Part shown: positions 8,508-18,500 of the stretch, piece after piece | Layout: each line of letters begins with the position of its first letter | Position numbering within the stretch: position 1 is the first letter of the stretch | Assembly (NCBI RefSeq): GCF_030248535.1 | Contig: NZ_JAHGAJ010000019.1 | Coordinates: 299,282-363,281, forward strand | Origin: Vibrio sp. D404a | Lineage (GTDB): Bacteria > Pseudomonadota > Gammaproteobacteria > Enterobacterales > Vibrionaceae | Length of the DNA stretch: 64,000 nt | Direction: 5' to 3' | Made by a program: the position numbers and the translations under genes | Notes under the pieces: generated by a model | Seen by the model: only the letters and a program-made list of their open reading frames with translations | Database searches by the model: none | What the model was told of the DNA's origin: nothing

Positions 8508-9548
8508 TTATAGGTTTGGCTTAAGCTCTGTGCCTGCAGCGCGAACCAGTTTCCAATCTCTTGCAGAAAGTGGGATAAGACCACGGTCAGCTAGGTAACC
8601 TTCGTCACCGATAGCTTGTTCAGAAGTGAACGCAGCAACGTACTCTTTAAGACCAGGAATTGTGTCTTTGTGCGCTTCTTTCACGTAGAAGTACAGAGAG
8701 CGAGATACTGGGTATTCACCAGAACCAATCGCCTCAAATGTTGGCTCAACACCATTTACGATTGATGGTTGAACCTTGTCTGCGTTTTCTTCAAGGAAAG
8801 AGTAACCAAATACGCCGACAGCATTCGGGTTTGCAGCCAGCTTCTGAACGATTAGGTTATCGTTCTCACCCGCTTCGATGTAGCCGCCGTCTTCACGTAC
8901 AGAGTGACAAACTGCTTTGTATTTCTTCTTGTCAGTCTTTTTAAGTGCTTTGATTTCAGGGAAAGTCTTACACCCGCCTTCAAGTGCAAGCTCAGCAAAT
9001 GCATCACGCGTACCTGACGTTGGTGGTGGACCAAGAACTTCAATCTTGATGTTTGGAAGAGCTGGGTTCACCTCTTTCCATGTTTTGTATGGGTTCTCTA
9101 CTAGGTTGCCGTTTGCATCAGGCACCATTTTCGCTACGCCTTTGTAAACGTCTTGTAGAGACAGTTCAAATTGCTCAGCTTTTTTAGAGTTAGCTAAAAC
9201 GATGCCGTCAAAGCCAATCTTAATTTCAACAATGTCGTTAACACCGTTTTTAGCACACAATTCAACTTCTGAAGATTTAATCTTACGAGAAGCATTGGTG
9301 ATATCTGGTGTATTTTCACCGATACCCGCACAAAATAGTTTTAAACCGCCGCCTGAACCTGTTGATTCAATTTTTGGAACCGGATAAGAAGAAGTACGGC
9401 CAAATCGCTCTGCAACAACAGTCGCGAATGGGAATACAGTCGATGAACCAACAATACTGATATAGTCACGAGATGCAGCATTAGCAACACCACCTGTAGC
9501 CATTGTCAGAGCAACCGTTGTAGTAGCAATAAGCGCTTTAATTTTCAC
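8508..9548 (-). CDS. pstS: Periplasmic phosphate-binding protein PstS
   Basis: 346 residues from the GTG at 9548, preceded by GGAGG at 6 nt; longer in-frame starts are less likely because the signal peptide begins here (MKIKALIATTTVALTMATGG, cleavage after ANA). The mature protein opens with the PstS strand YISIVGSSTVFPF and contains TGSGGGLKLFC and the GPPPTSGTRDAF anion-binding segment. First gene of pstSCAB. It captures inorganic phosphate in the periplasm. A PhoB-type repeat array lies upstream, so expression should rise under phosphate limitation. Confidence 0.96.
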   Translation of the reverse strand: MKIKALIATTTVALTMATGGVANAASRDYISIVGSSTVFPFATVVAERFGRTSSYPVPKIESTGSGGGLKLFCAGIGENTPDITNASRKIKSSEVELCAKNGVNDIVEIKIGFDGIVLANSKKAEQFELSLQDVYKGVAKMVPDANGNLVENPYKTWKEVNPALPNIKIEVLGPPPTSGTRDAFAELALEGGCKTFPEIKALKKTDKKKYKAVCHSVREDGGYIEAGENDNLIVQKLAANPNAVGVFGYSFLEENADKVQPSIVNGVEPTFEAIGSGEYPVSRSLYFYVKEAHKDTIPGLKEYVAAFTSEQAIGDEGYLADRGLIPLSARDWKLVRAAGTELKPNL

Positions 9549-9661
9549 ATCAACCTCCAAGTTGATAAATGAATTAATGGAGTTAAACATCTGTAATCAT
9601 TAAGATGCTGAATAATCAGTTCGATTTATGTTTTGAACTGCAATAATTCAACCAAAGGCTT

Positions 9662-9712
9662 GTGACACATTTATTGCACAAAAATTAATCATAAGTTACA
9701 CATCTATAAATC
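9662..9712 (-). promoter_or_regulatory. PhoB (Pho box) array upstream of pstS
   Basis: On the plus strand GTGACACATTTATTGCAC (9662-9679) agrees at 14 of 18 positions with the reversed Pho-box consensus. Five half-site-like heptamers follow each other at exact 11-bp steps: 9662 GTGACAC, 9673 ATTGCAC, 9684 ATTAATC, 9695 GTTACAC, 9706 ATAAATC. The first and fourth are the best. The array lies 114-164 nt before the pstS GTG, where PhoB activation is expected. Confidence 0.65.
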
Positions 9713-10099
9713 ATCAAACACATTCATAAAACCAAACACACCCAACACCAACGAAAAAATAAACTATTGATTTTAAAGATAAAAACAAAATGCTCAGTAA
9801 CAAAACCTAACATTTACCATTTACTTTTGACGATTAAACACCAACAAAAAGTTTGCGTAACGATAGTTCATCAGAATGATTACCTAGAAACATTTAAATA
9901 AAGAAAGCAATCTAACAAAAATAAACAACAGAATTTCGATTAAATACATTGAACAACTATATGCATTCATTAAAGGTTCATATACTCCGACTAACCTCCT
10001 GAATTTGTGAATGAATAACCTGCGAATAATAATTAAAAAATCGCCATATTATTCATACCTTCAATTTAAAGTTAAATGGAACTAACTATTGAGGTCCTA
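9713..10099. other. AT-rich divergent intergenic region, pstS to chemoreceptor
   Basis: Nearly 390 nt of strongly AT-biased sequence between the PhoB array and the chemoreceptor gene. I find no ORF with a start site, no clear hairpin and no repeat. The chemoreceptor promoter must lie in its right part, but no canonical -35/-10 pair stands out. Confidence 0.4.
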
Positions 10100-12103
10100 A
10101 TGCATTTATCCATTATTCAACGAATTATCATTGGCTTTGGTATCGTTATAACTTTTGTTGTGGCCATTAGCGTTTTTGCTTATTTCAATCAGAGTAAAAT
10201 GGCACAACAACTTGAACTCGCTTCCGTAAAAATGACTAACCTTCTAGCTCAGTCAAATCTATTAGGTCAGAACTTACAGAATGTAAATCGTGCTGTATTG
10301 GTACATGCAAATACTGACTCGGTTGCTAATCGTAATAAGTTGGAGCAAGAGTTTTATGAAGAGAAACAGAGGTATTTGAGTAACTATCAAGAGTTCGACA
10401 ATCAGATAAGCCCGTTCCCTGCCCTTCAAGCTCACCTCTCTGAACTCGATACCATCGCTCAGCGTATATTCATAGGGGCAGAACAACAGATAGACGTGAA
10501 AAACGGGCGCATGAATGCCCGCCTCAAAACCTCGCAAGAACTCAATCAGTTTGATGAAAAATGGAAGTTCTTCGAACAGGACATCAGTGACCTTGCAGCG
10601 ATAGCCAAATCGAACAATCAGCGTACCAATAATCGCAACCTCAACTATATCGTGGCACAAGGCACAGGTGCAGACCGTTATTTGCAGAAGATTTACGCGA
10701 TGGAAGATGTGGAAGATGCCGAGGTCGTACGGCAAGAACTCGTCACCCATATCGAACGATTTAAAGACAAGGCAAAGCGCGTGCCTCAATCAATGCCAGA
10801 AAGTAAAGACAGCATCACCTTCTACCTAGATCAGCTTAAACGCGCGATAGAGCAACCCGAGGGTGTGTTACAGCAACACTTAACTTACATTCAATTGACC
10901 GCTACCAGCGACCAGTTACTTGGGCAACTCGCGGTCGATATGGACGAGGCTATAAACAGCTTTGAGATGATGGGCAACGACATTGGTATCTTGGTGAGCC
11001 AAACCGCCGATGAAGCACAAGCCGATTCGGACAAAGCCCTGCTCTTGAACGCTTCGCTGGCCGCGATCTCAACGGTCATCGCTCTTGCGCTCTCTTCAAC
11101 CATCGTATTTTCAATCAAGCGACCACTGAGAAAGATAGTCGAAGCACTCGATAAGATGACATCTGGTGACCTCACCCATCGTATTGAGACTGGCTTTCAA
11201 TCCGAGCTTGGTGCAATTGCTATGAATATCAATGCCCTCGGTACTCAATTAAGCGACGTTATTACTCAAGTGCAACAATCCGCCGATACGCTAAGTGATG
11301 TTGCTAACGAGAGTCATATTCTAAGTAACAAAACCAACATTGATGTCGCCAAACAGCAAAAGCAGACCGATTCAATTCGTCAGTCAGTGACGGAGATGAA
11401 GCTTGCTATCGATACCGTAGCGAGTTCAGCCAAAGAAACCAGTGACGAAGTTGATAAAATCACCGTATTGGCGCACAACAATATGGATAGCATGCAGCAG
11501 AACTTAGTCTTCGTTAACCAACTACAAAGCTCACTGGTTGAAGCAACCGACGTAATCCACCAGCTTTCTAACGAGTCTCGACAAATAGGCGATATATTAA
11601 CTGTGATCCAGTCTATATCAGAGCAGACGAACTTGTTGGCATTGAACGCTGCCATTGAAGCCGCCCGTGCCGGTGAGCAAGGTCGAGGCTTTGCCGTGGT
11701 CGCAGATGAAGTACGCTCGTTGGCGACTCGAACACAGAGCTCTGCCAATGATATAGATGGCATGATCAGTAATCTGCAGTCTCAAGCAGAGCGAGCGGTA
11801 ACTCTCGTTGAAAATAACCTAGAGAAAGCCGCAGCCTCGGTCAATCAAACCAATGTTAGCAATCAGTCGTTAAACTCTATGGTTAAGAGGCTCTCTACCA
11901 TTAATGATATGAGTCGCCACATTGCAGAAGATTCGATTAAGCAGAGCGCCGTGGCACAAGAAGTGATGAACAACATCGCTTACATATCCAAGAAAGCGGT
12001 CAGTATTGCAGAAGAGGTGAATGAGTCAGCGCGCAATAGTGAGTCACTCAATGCCCTATCAAGTCGTCAAAGTGAACTGATTTCGCACTTTGTGATTCGT
12101 TAA
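10100..12103 (+). CDS. Methyl-accepting chemotaxis protein
   Basis: 667 residues from the ATG at 10100, with GAGG 5 nt upstream. Order: a TM helix (about 8-28), a periplasmic helical sensor of about 290 residues rich in Gln and Asn, a second TM (about 318-342), a HAMP domain ([23 protein letters not shown]), and a cytoplasmic coiled coil with the conserved hairpin tip [20 protein letters not shown] then [12 protein letters not shown]. No C-terminal NWETF-type tether. It feeds CheA/CheW at the inner membrane. It is divergent from pstS, so it might sense phosphate, but nothing in the sensor domain proves this. Confidence 0.95.
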   Translation: MHLSIIQRIIIGFGIVITFVVAISVFAYFNQSKMAQQLELASVKMTNLLAQSNLLGQNLQNVNRAVLVHANTDSVANRNKLEQEFYEEKQRYLSNYQEFDNQISPFPALQAHLSELDTIAQRIFIGAEQQIDVKNGRMNARLKTSQELNQFDEKWKFFEQDISDLAAIAKSNNQRTNNRNLNYIVAQGTGADRYLQKIYAMEDVEDAEVVRQELVTHIERFKDKAKRVPQSMPESKDSITFYLDQLKRAIEQPEGVLQQHLTYIQLTATSDQLLGQLAVDMDEAINSFEMMGNDIGILVSQTADEAQADSDKALLLNASLAAISTVIALALSSTIVFSIKRPLRKIVEALDKMTSGDLTHRIETGFQSELGAIAMNINALGTQLSDVITQVQQSADTLSDVANESHILSNKTNIDVAKQQKQTDSIRQSVTEMKLAIDTVASSAKETSDEVDKITVLAHNNMDSMQQNLVFVNQLQSSLVEATDVIHQLSNESRQIGDILTVIQSISEQTNLLALNAAIEAARAGEQGRGFAVVADEVRSLATRTQSSANDIDGMISNLQSQAERAVTLVENNLEKAAASVNQTNVSNQSLNSMVKRLSTINDMSRHIAEDSIKQSAVAQEVMNNIAYISKKAVSIAEEVNESARNSESLNALSSRQSELISHFVIR

Positions 12104-12141
12104 GTTAGGGAACATCTTCTCTCCGAACACCCTAGAAACAT

Positions 12142-12175
12142 AAAAAGCGGGCTTTTATTATAAAGTCCGCTTTTT
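12142..12175 (+). terminator. Intrinsic terminator of the chemoreceptor gene
   Basis: AAAAAGCGG (12142-12150) and CCGCTTTTT form the stem, with a central A/T-rich loop and a T-run on exit, 38 nt after the stop. The A-tract on the left would also let it work on the other strand. Confidence 0.8.
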
Positions 12176-12239
12176 GTTTCAATTGCATCAAGTATGACAG
12201 CACGAATCTCGGCAAACCTGTCAACGAAACGCAGTCATA

Positions 12240-12257
12240 GCTTCACAAATCTGTCAT
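12240..12257 (+). promoter_or_regulatory. Possible Pho box upstream of the small gene at 12312
   Basis: GCTTCACAAATCTGTCAT matches the Pho-box consensus at about 13 of 18 positions, including all of AAATCTGTCA. A further CTGTCA half-site starts at 12218, exactly 33 nt (three 11-bp steps) upstream. It lies about 55 nt before the start at 12312. Confidence 0.35.
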
Positions 12258-12311
12258 ACCCCGCCTGTAAATTACCCATCGAACTTCACTTAGCCCTTGA
12301 TTAGAGTAGAT

Positions 12312-12563
12312 ATGTCACAGGCAAAACACCCTTTAGATAGTCAAATCATTGTCTTGCTTCAACAGCGCGGCATGATCAAAAGCGAAGCGAAATCGCAGCT
12401 CAAGAAACAGGTTTATAAGTTGCAGGCTTCGGAAGTGAATCAAATCAACAACTATTCCAATCACTTTGGTTTAAATGCGAAACAGAAGTTGATTGATGAG
12501 ATCTTAGATATTCGACGCGAAGCGATGATTTCAAGCCTCACGTCTGCAGAGCGTAGGATTTAG
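12312..12563 (+). CDS. Conserved small cytoplasmic protein of unknown function
   Basis: 83 residues starting MSQAKHPLDSQ; an upstream in-frame TTG is less likely. The protein is basic, helical and soluble, with no Cys, signal or membrane segment. It contains SEAKSQLKKQVYKLQASEV and a closing LIDEILDIRREAMISSL. The family is not recognised. It stands alone between the chemoreceptor terminator and the convergent S4-domain gene. A possible Pho box upstream hints at phosphate control. Confidence 0.65.
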   Translation: MSQAKHPLDSQIIVLLQQRGMIKSEAKSQLKKQVYKLQASEVNQINNYSNHFGLNAKQKLIDEILDIRREAMISSLTSAERRI

Positions 12564-12623
12564 TTTAAACGAAGACTGAAGTGTTAGGTCTCGTCGAAAC
12601 TAGTACAAGTTAGAACGGTCTCG

Positions 12624-13193
12624 TTAGAAAAAGTCGATCGAGTTACGACCACTTTTCTCATCACGTTGTGGTTTTGGCTTGTCTGCCTTATTTGCCGCAG
12701 CTTTACCCTTGTTCGCTTTGGCTTTATTACCAGCAGTCTGGTTCTTTTGTTTACGCGGCTCAGCGGAAGCGCTCAAGTTGTGGCCTGAGTTTTGATTTTG
12801 ACTTGCCGTCTTACCTTTTGATTTGCCGCCACGCTTAGATTTAGTCTGCTGTTTAGGCTCTTCTTTTTTCTTTGGTTTCTCAACCACTTCTTGAACAGGT
12901 TGGTCACAACAAACCACGTAGTACTCTTGGTTGAACTCAAAGAAGTCACCATCGTACATCTTGCGACGCTTACGAGTCTCTAGCTCACCATTTACCGCAA
13001 CGTAACCCTCAGAGATCACATGCTTAGCTTCACCGCCACCACCAACTAGGTTAGCGATCTTAAAGACTTTATACAGCTCGATAGGTTGTGATGAGACGTC
13101 AACGCCAATCGCTTCAATCTCAATCTCTTCGCCTTCTTCGCCATACTGATCCACTTCTTCGTAATCAGCGCCTTCGTAGTATTCTTGGTCCAT
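12624..13193 (-). CDS. S4-domain RNA-binding protein with long basic tail
   Basis: About 189 residues from the ATG at 13193. An acidic N-terminal stretch (DYEEVDQYGEEGEEIEIEAI) leads into an S4 RNA-binding fold: IELYKVFKIANLVGGGGEAKHVISEGYVAVNGE then TRKRRKMYDGD, as in YbcJ/RlbA-type proteins. The rest (about 100 residues) is low-complexity Lys/Gln/Asn/Gly, a probably disordered RNA-binding tail. YbcJ itself is only about 70 residues, so both flanks are additions. A role in rRNA or ribosome binding is inferred from the fold. It follows the sensor-kinase gene by 78 nt on the same strand. Confidence 0.85.
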   Translation of the reverse strand: MDQEYYEGADYEEVDQYGEEGEEIEIEAIGVDVSSQPIELYKVFKIANLVGGGGEAKHVISEGYVAVNGELETRKRRKMYDGDFFEFNQEYYVVCCDQPVQEVVEKPKKKEEPKQQTKSKRGGKSKGKTASQNQNSGHNLSASAEPRKQKNQTAGNKAKANKGKAAANKADKPKPQRDEKSGRNSIDFF

Positions 13194-13271
13194 GATGAAC
13201 TTACCTAAAACTTGTTCTTTATCGTATGCAGCGCAGTGTAATGGCAAACCAACAAAATAACCATCTTCTAT

Positions 13272-14561
13272 TTACCCTTCAACGCGAGGGAAAGAGAGCG
13301 CAAAGCAGGCACCATCAAGGTAACTTTCACCTACCGTTACATGCGCCTGATGACGTTCACACACCTGTTTTACTATCGCAAGACCCAACCCATGCCCGGT
13401 CTTACCTTTGTTCCTTGCAGCATTCGCGCTATAAAAAGGATCAAACAGGAATGGCCAATGCTCAGATTCGACGCCTTTGCCATCATCATGCACTTCAACC
13501 ACCACTTCACCATCGTTGTACCACAATTCAATCACAATCTTTGAATCAGCGAATTTAAAGGCATTACGGACGATGTTATCTACCGCACGATTAAACAGCT
13601 TAAGATCGACGTGCAAAGGTACGGATTCTTTAAGAGGCACCTTGACGAGATCAAGCGTGGTCTCTTTCTCCCATATAGCGCAGCGCTCATCCAGCCAGTT
13701 ATTCATATCGACAGGCTGCAACTGCAGCTCAGAGCCACCACGCTCCAGTCGCGAGTAGTAAAGCAGCTCATCGACCATGTCTTCCATCTCTTCGGTGTCA
13801 GCGAGAATACGTGCGATCGCTTTCGACTGCTTATCCGTAGGATCTAAATCACTCAGTAGCTCAGCTTGCCACTGAATGCGGAAGATTGGTGTTCTCAATT
13901 CATGGGCAACTGCATTGGTCAGTGATTTGTTACTGTTGATCAAATCGCGAATCTTATCCGCCATCACATTAAAACTTCGGTTAAGCGTTCCAAGCTTAAT
14001 ACTGTTTTTCTCAGAGGCACGCTGCATCAGTTCGCCGTTAGAAAACGCAACAGTAACCAGCTCTAAATTCTTCAAGCGACGTTTGATTCGCCAAACTAAG
14101 AACAGGCCGCTAAAGGCGAAGCCAGTGATGGCAAATACCCAAATGAATCGGTTCTCTGTCTTTATCTGTTTCCTTAATTCCGACTCTTTATTATCCGATA
14201 ATTCGTACACACTTTGACTCCCAGGCAACCGCAACCAAAGAAAGTCTTCTTCATGGTAATACACGTTTATATCTGAGTTACTAAACGCTTTCTGAACCAA
14301 TTTGGGTGCGGCTTCAAACGCCACAATACGAAGATTTTGGCGCGTTTTATCTGCATAGTTCGCCAAAATGGTTTCGGTTTCAGTAATGCCCTTCTCAGCC
14401 GCAATGGTGCTAATCAGCTCTTGGTAAGCTTCTGCTTGATGGTCTCGCAGGATGTACTCGTAGTCGGTACCCAACTTAAAAACGACAAAAGCATAGGAAT
14501 AGATACTGATGAGGAAGATGACCGTTAGGCCCACCAAGTATTCAAAATAGATTCTTCTCAT
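13272..14561 (-). CDS. Membrane sensor histidine kinase (RstB-like)
   Basis: 429 residues. TM1 is about 10-30, a periplasmic domain of about 105 residues follows, TM2 about 138-157, then HAMP, HisKA with AHELRTPIFRIQW (His220), and HATPase_c with the N box (NIVRNAFKFA), G1 (DDGKGV) and G2 (GHGLGLAIV). It is encoded 15 nt after its response regulator. Size and layout resemble RstB/PhoQ-type kinases of the OmpR class. The signal is unknown. Confidence 0.93.
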   Translation of the reverse strand: MRRIYFEYLVGLTVIFLISIYSYAFVVFKLGTDYEYILRDHQAEAYQELISTIAAEKGITETETILANYADKTRQNLRIVAFEAAPKLVQKAFSNSDINVYYHEEDFLWLRLPGSQSVYELSDNKESELRKQIKTENRFIWVFAITGFAFSGLFLVWRIKRRLKNLELVTVAFSNGELMQRASEKNSIKLGTLNRSFNVMADKIRDLINSNKSLTNAVAHELRTPIFRIQWQAELLSDLDPTDKQSKAIARILADTEEMEDMVDELLYYSRLERGGSELQLQPVDMNNWLDERCAIWEKETTLDLVKVPLKESVPLHVDLKLFNRAVDNIVRNAFKFADSKIVIELWYNDGEVVVEVHDDGKGVESEHWPFLFDPFYSANAARNKGKTGHGLGLAIVKQVCERHQAHVTVGESYLDGACFALSFPRVEG

Positions 14562-14576
14562 TGAGAAAAGTTGCCT

Positions 14577-15275
14577 TTACCAGCGTTCAGGAACAAATAG
14601 ATAGCCTTTACCACGAACCGTAATGATCTTTTTCGGTGGCATCGTGATGTCGTTCAGTTTCTTACGAAGAATCACAATTTTGTTATCGATAAAGCGATCA
14701 ACACCGTCGTATTCAATGCCTCGAATCTCTTGAGTCAAAAAGTTACGCGATAAGACCTGTTCCGGCGATGACGCCAATAACCAAAGTAGCTCAAACTCGC
14801 TCTCTGCTATTGGGATATCTTGACCAGCATGAACGCACGCTTTGGTCGCTTTATTGAGAGATAACTTGCCAAAGCTCAGCTCGTTACCCGCAGTATTTGG
14901 CTGCAGGTCTTGAGCTCGGCGAAGCAACATACGCACTCGTGCTAGCAGGACGCGTTGGCGTACAGGTTTACTAATAAAATCGTCGGCACCCGTTTCTAAC
15001 GCCGCTACATGGTCAAAATCATCGTCACTGGCGGTTAGAATTAGAATTTTGCCATTGAATTGGCTTCGTACCTGACGACAAATTGTGAGTCCATCAACCT
15101 CTGGCAACATTAAATCCAGAAGTACAATGTCAGGTTGGATAGTTAAAATTTGCTCACAGGCAGTCGCCCCATCAGATATGGTGACAACATCAAATGATTG
15201 GCTCTCGAAATACTCTTGCAGCATTTCTCTTAGGACTGGATCGTCTTCCACGATCACTAATTTAGGGTTGGTCAT
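14577..15275 (-). CDS. OmpR-family response regulator (RstA-like)
   Basis: 232 residues. The receiver domain has the acidic pair near 11-12 (VEDD), the phosphoacceptor Asp54 in VLLDLMLPEVDGL, a Thr in ILTASD and a Lys in ISKPV. The C-terminal winged helix includes ESEFELLWLLASSPEQVLSR and a closing ITVRGKGYLFVP. The DGLTICRQVR segment resembles RstA. It precedes the sensor kinase in a two-gene unit. Targets unknown; the metalloprotease operon ends about 200 nt upstream of it. Confidence 0.93.
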   Translation of the reverse strand: MTNPKLVIVEDDPVLREMLQEYFESQSFDVVTISDGATACEQILTIQPDIVLLDLMLPEVDGLTICRQVRSQFNGKILILTASDDDFDHVAALETGADDFISKPVRQRVLLARVRMLLRRAQDLQPNTAGNELSFGKLSLNKATKACVHAGQDIPIAESEFELLWLLASSPEQVLSRNFLTQEIRGIEYDGVDRFIDNKIVILRKKLNDITMPPKKIITVRGKGYLFVPERW

Positions 15276-15467
15276 AAATCCTTCTTACCGTGTTTCTTGC
15301 TACCCTTGTGAACCGCTTCCTTGAGTTTGAATTCAGCACATTCTTCTTACATAGCTCTGATTTTTAAAAAATAAGTGTGGTTTCATAAAATGATAGAACT
15401 ATCTGTATAACATATAAATAACAGATAATGCAGCTAAAAATTCAATATAAAGCATTAACTTGATGAA

Positions 15468-15503
15468 TAAAAAAGCCGGTTAGACTAGAAAGAATAACCG
15501 GCT
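15468..15503 (-). terminator. Intrinsic terminator of the metalloprotease operon
   Basis: AGCCGGTTA (15474-15482) pairs perfectly with TAACCGGCT (15495-15503) around a 12-nt loop. Six T residues follow on the minus strand. It lies 28 nt after the metalloprotease stop and closes the peptide-import unit. Confidence 0.88.
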
Positions 15504-15530
15504 CCAATTAACGACTGAGTTTATGGCTTC

Positions 15531-18500
15531 CTAGTAGGTATGGCGACGAGGAAACTGTTCGAAGGCACGGCGGTATGTTACATACTCATTCGAACTCCAT
15601 AGCCTTAGCTCTTCAGGGTCGTAGTTGTACACTTCTTTATGAGCTGCATTGAGAGAACTTGTGTTGTTATCAGCAATTTGGTCACCAAAGATCTGTGCCA
15701 CATCAAACATATTGTCTAACTCGTCATCTTCAAATTTACCCATTGCACTGTTTTGAGCGGTTTGTAGACGATCTTGAGAGTTACACTTACGCTTCATGTG
15801 GTCTTCATCAGACTCACCATCGACTTTAAAGCGCAGACACTTGTTGCCGTCTTCTTCATACTCCTCGAACATGTTGTCAAACATTGTCCAGCGTGCGAAA
15901 CCAGTCGTATCACGAAGCGCAACCAACGCATCTTTGTCGCCTATCGCAATAATACGAGCTTCATTACGGTCACGTGTGTTTCTAAATACAGACAGTGCAT
16001 TTCGAACTCGATATGGCAAGCCGTTTAGCTTCTCAACACGGGCTTTTTGATCTTCTTGGTACAAGGCACGTGAAGCAACAGCATTCGCAAGCGAATTACG
16101 TGAGTTCAGCGAGTAGTTCACCCCTTTCCATGTAAAGTTAATACCATCTGGGTCAGCAGTTGCACCGTTAGCTAAGTTAATCGCGATAGAGTCACTCAGT
16201 CCACCAACAGAGTCACCAAGGCCATATTCATTAGCACGGTTATACTTAGATAAATTCGCTAACAGCGTACCAAAATAAGGAACCACAGTGTCTTGTGCCG
16301 AACCTTCAGTCCAATATTCAAAGGCATCTTGACCACCCAATACGAAGTAGCGTTTCATTGGCCATAAGTATGAAGGCACTGCTTCAATCGTTTGAGTTAG
16401 ACTCGGCTGGTAACGAAGTACGGTTTCAACATAATCACCATTACCATCAACAAAGATCGCTTGGCGCGCTTCAGGTCGGCCCGCTAAATCAGACAGATGT
16501 GTGTACAACCCGGTGATCTTATCTGACAGATCAATCAACGCTAGACTTGAGTTTTCTGTCGCGATGTATGGTGAGTCGCGACGAACCAACATTTGCGCAG
16601 CAAGCAGTTTATCTGGCCACACACCCAGTAGATCAACTGAATTAGACGCAGTTTGGTACGGGTTGTTAGCCTTCAAGCTTGACCAAATATGACCGTCACG
16701 CGTCTCAGAGCGCATCACAATCTCGTTAGCTTGGTTCTTCAGCAGTTGAACAAGTTCCTCATCGAAACAGCTCGTTGGAACGTCTCGGTTTAGAGACATA
16801 CCACTTTGGTACGTTAGCCAAAGATCAGACAGTTTTGCAAAGCGATAACGGTTCGGCACACCGTCTACACCACTTAGTTCTTCCAACTCACACACTTTGT
16901 CTGGCGCTGTAAGTACATCTAAGAAGAAGTCAGCTGCTAGATTTGCCGCATTGTACGTGTCACAGATAGGGCGTAAGCCTGCAGACATATTATCCAGTGA
17001 TACTGGATTACCACGCCAATCTAAACAGTTATTCTCTGCGATCTCTTCAAACACCTGCCCTTTGTTATTGGTTGTATCAGCACCTATGTAACGTGCGAAA
17101 ACAAAGTCGATTTCACCAACATTTTCTACAATGTCACGTATCTTCTGGAATTCATGCATACGCTGCCAGAAGTATTCATACTGTTGGAATTGAGTGAACC
17201 GATCACGACCATTTCGACGGTTTGCCGTTTCGTAGCTGTCGTAATAACGCTGAATACGGAACTCCGTAATCTCGGTTAGCGATGTACCTTCGTCAAAACG
17301 ATCACAACTTAAGCTGGTGTAAGTGTGCTCATCGGTACAGAAGCGGTAGCTCGCCAACTCAGGGATACCATCAGTACCTGCGTTGGCACGCAAGTGAGCA
17401 ATTACGCCCGTAGGATACGCATTGTAATCCTCTGTCATCTGGCGATCGTATTCTGCCAATGAGTATGTCTTGCGAACTTGAGCACCTGTTTTATCACGCA
17501 CTGATTCACCAACAAATTCGTTGGTCTCAATTTCACGAGCATAAGCAAATTTAAGGGCTGCCTTGTCATACTTACCAAAGACCAACAACTCATCAAAAAT
17601 TGATGCACCGTAATCCATGATCGAGCTGTATGCTGCAGGTTTGCCTTGGTGACCAAGTTCACTTTTGCCCACCTCTTCGGCAGTGTAAAAGTGCGTCTTA
17701 TCCACTGAGCCCATAAAGTTGTGGCGTAAGCCTAAGTTATGACCTAATTCATGAATCAAAGTAGACTTAAACATGTGCTCTGAAATCGCTTCACTTGCGA
17801 ACTTCTGTTGACCCAAGCTCAACTCATTCCATTTTTTCATGGTGTTTTGTTCAGCATCAGCAAAGTAACCACCGTCAGCGTAGTCGATACCAGCGATCAA
17901 ACCTTTTGCATTGGTACTTAGCCACATCGCGTCTTCACTGTAGACGTTCTGCTCGGAGAAACGCTTTAGCATATCCTGGCGCTTATAAAATGCTTTCAAC
18001 GCGGCATCTTGATTAGTTACATCGAATTGATGGTTTAGATCAGCCTTCGGTAGTTCATTGATGAACTTACCCTGACCAACAAATTCCATCTCACCTTCGG
18101 TCACTTGTGGAACGAATTGGTCTGGGCCACGATCAGCCGCAATCATGTCGTTAAATACATCAACGTCAGTGCGCTCAGCAACAACAGGTGCTGCGTCACC
18201 ATCAGCTTCGCCACTATCTGTTGCGCTATCTTCTTTTGGTACGTATTTAGCGATTTCTTGACGGTTATAGCGCATCGCCAAGTCGTCCCAGTAGCGACGA
18301 GTAGTGGTGCGAATAACGCCTAAGTACTGGTTAACATGAGCATGAATGATCTCACCCGTTAAAGGGTTAGTCGCAGACGGGCCATAACCCAACAAACCAT
18401 TATCTACCGGCTCATCAATCAAATTGAAAACGTTGTAACGTAAGTCACCAGATTGAATTCCCGCTTTCTCTTTGGGGTTCATAATCTTAATTGGTGGCAC

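Noticed and set aside
10274..10789. 171-residue ORF antisense to the chemoreceptor
   Set aside because: Lies fully inside the well-supported chemoreceptor gene, has Cys/Leu-rich shadow composition and no ribosome-binding site.
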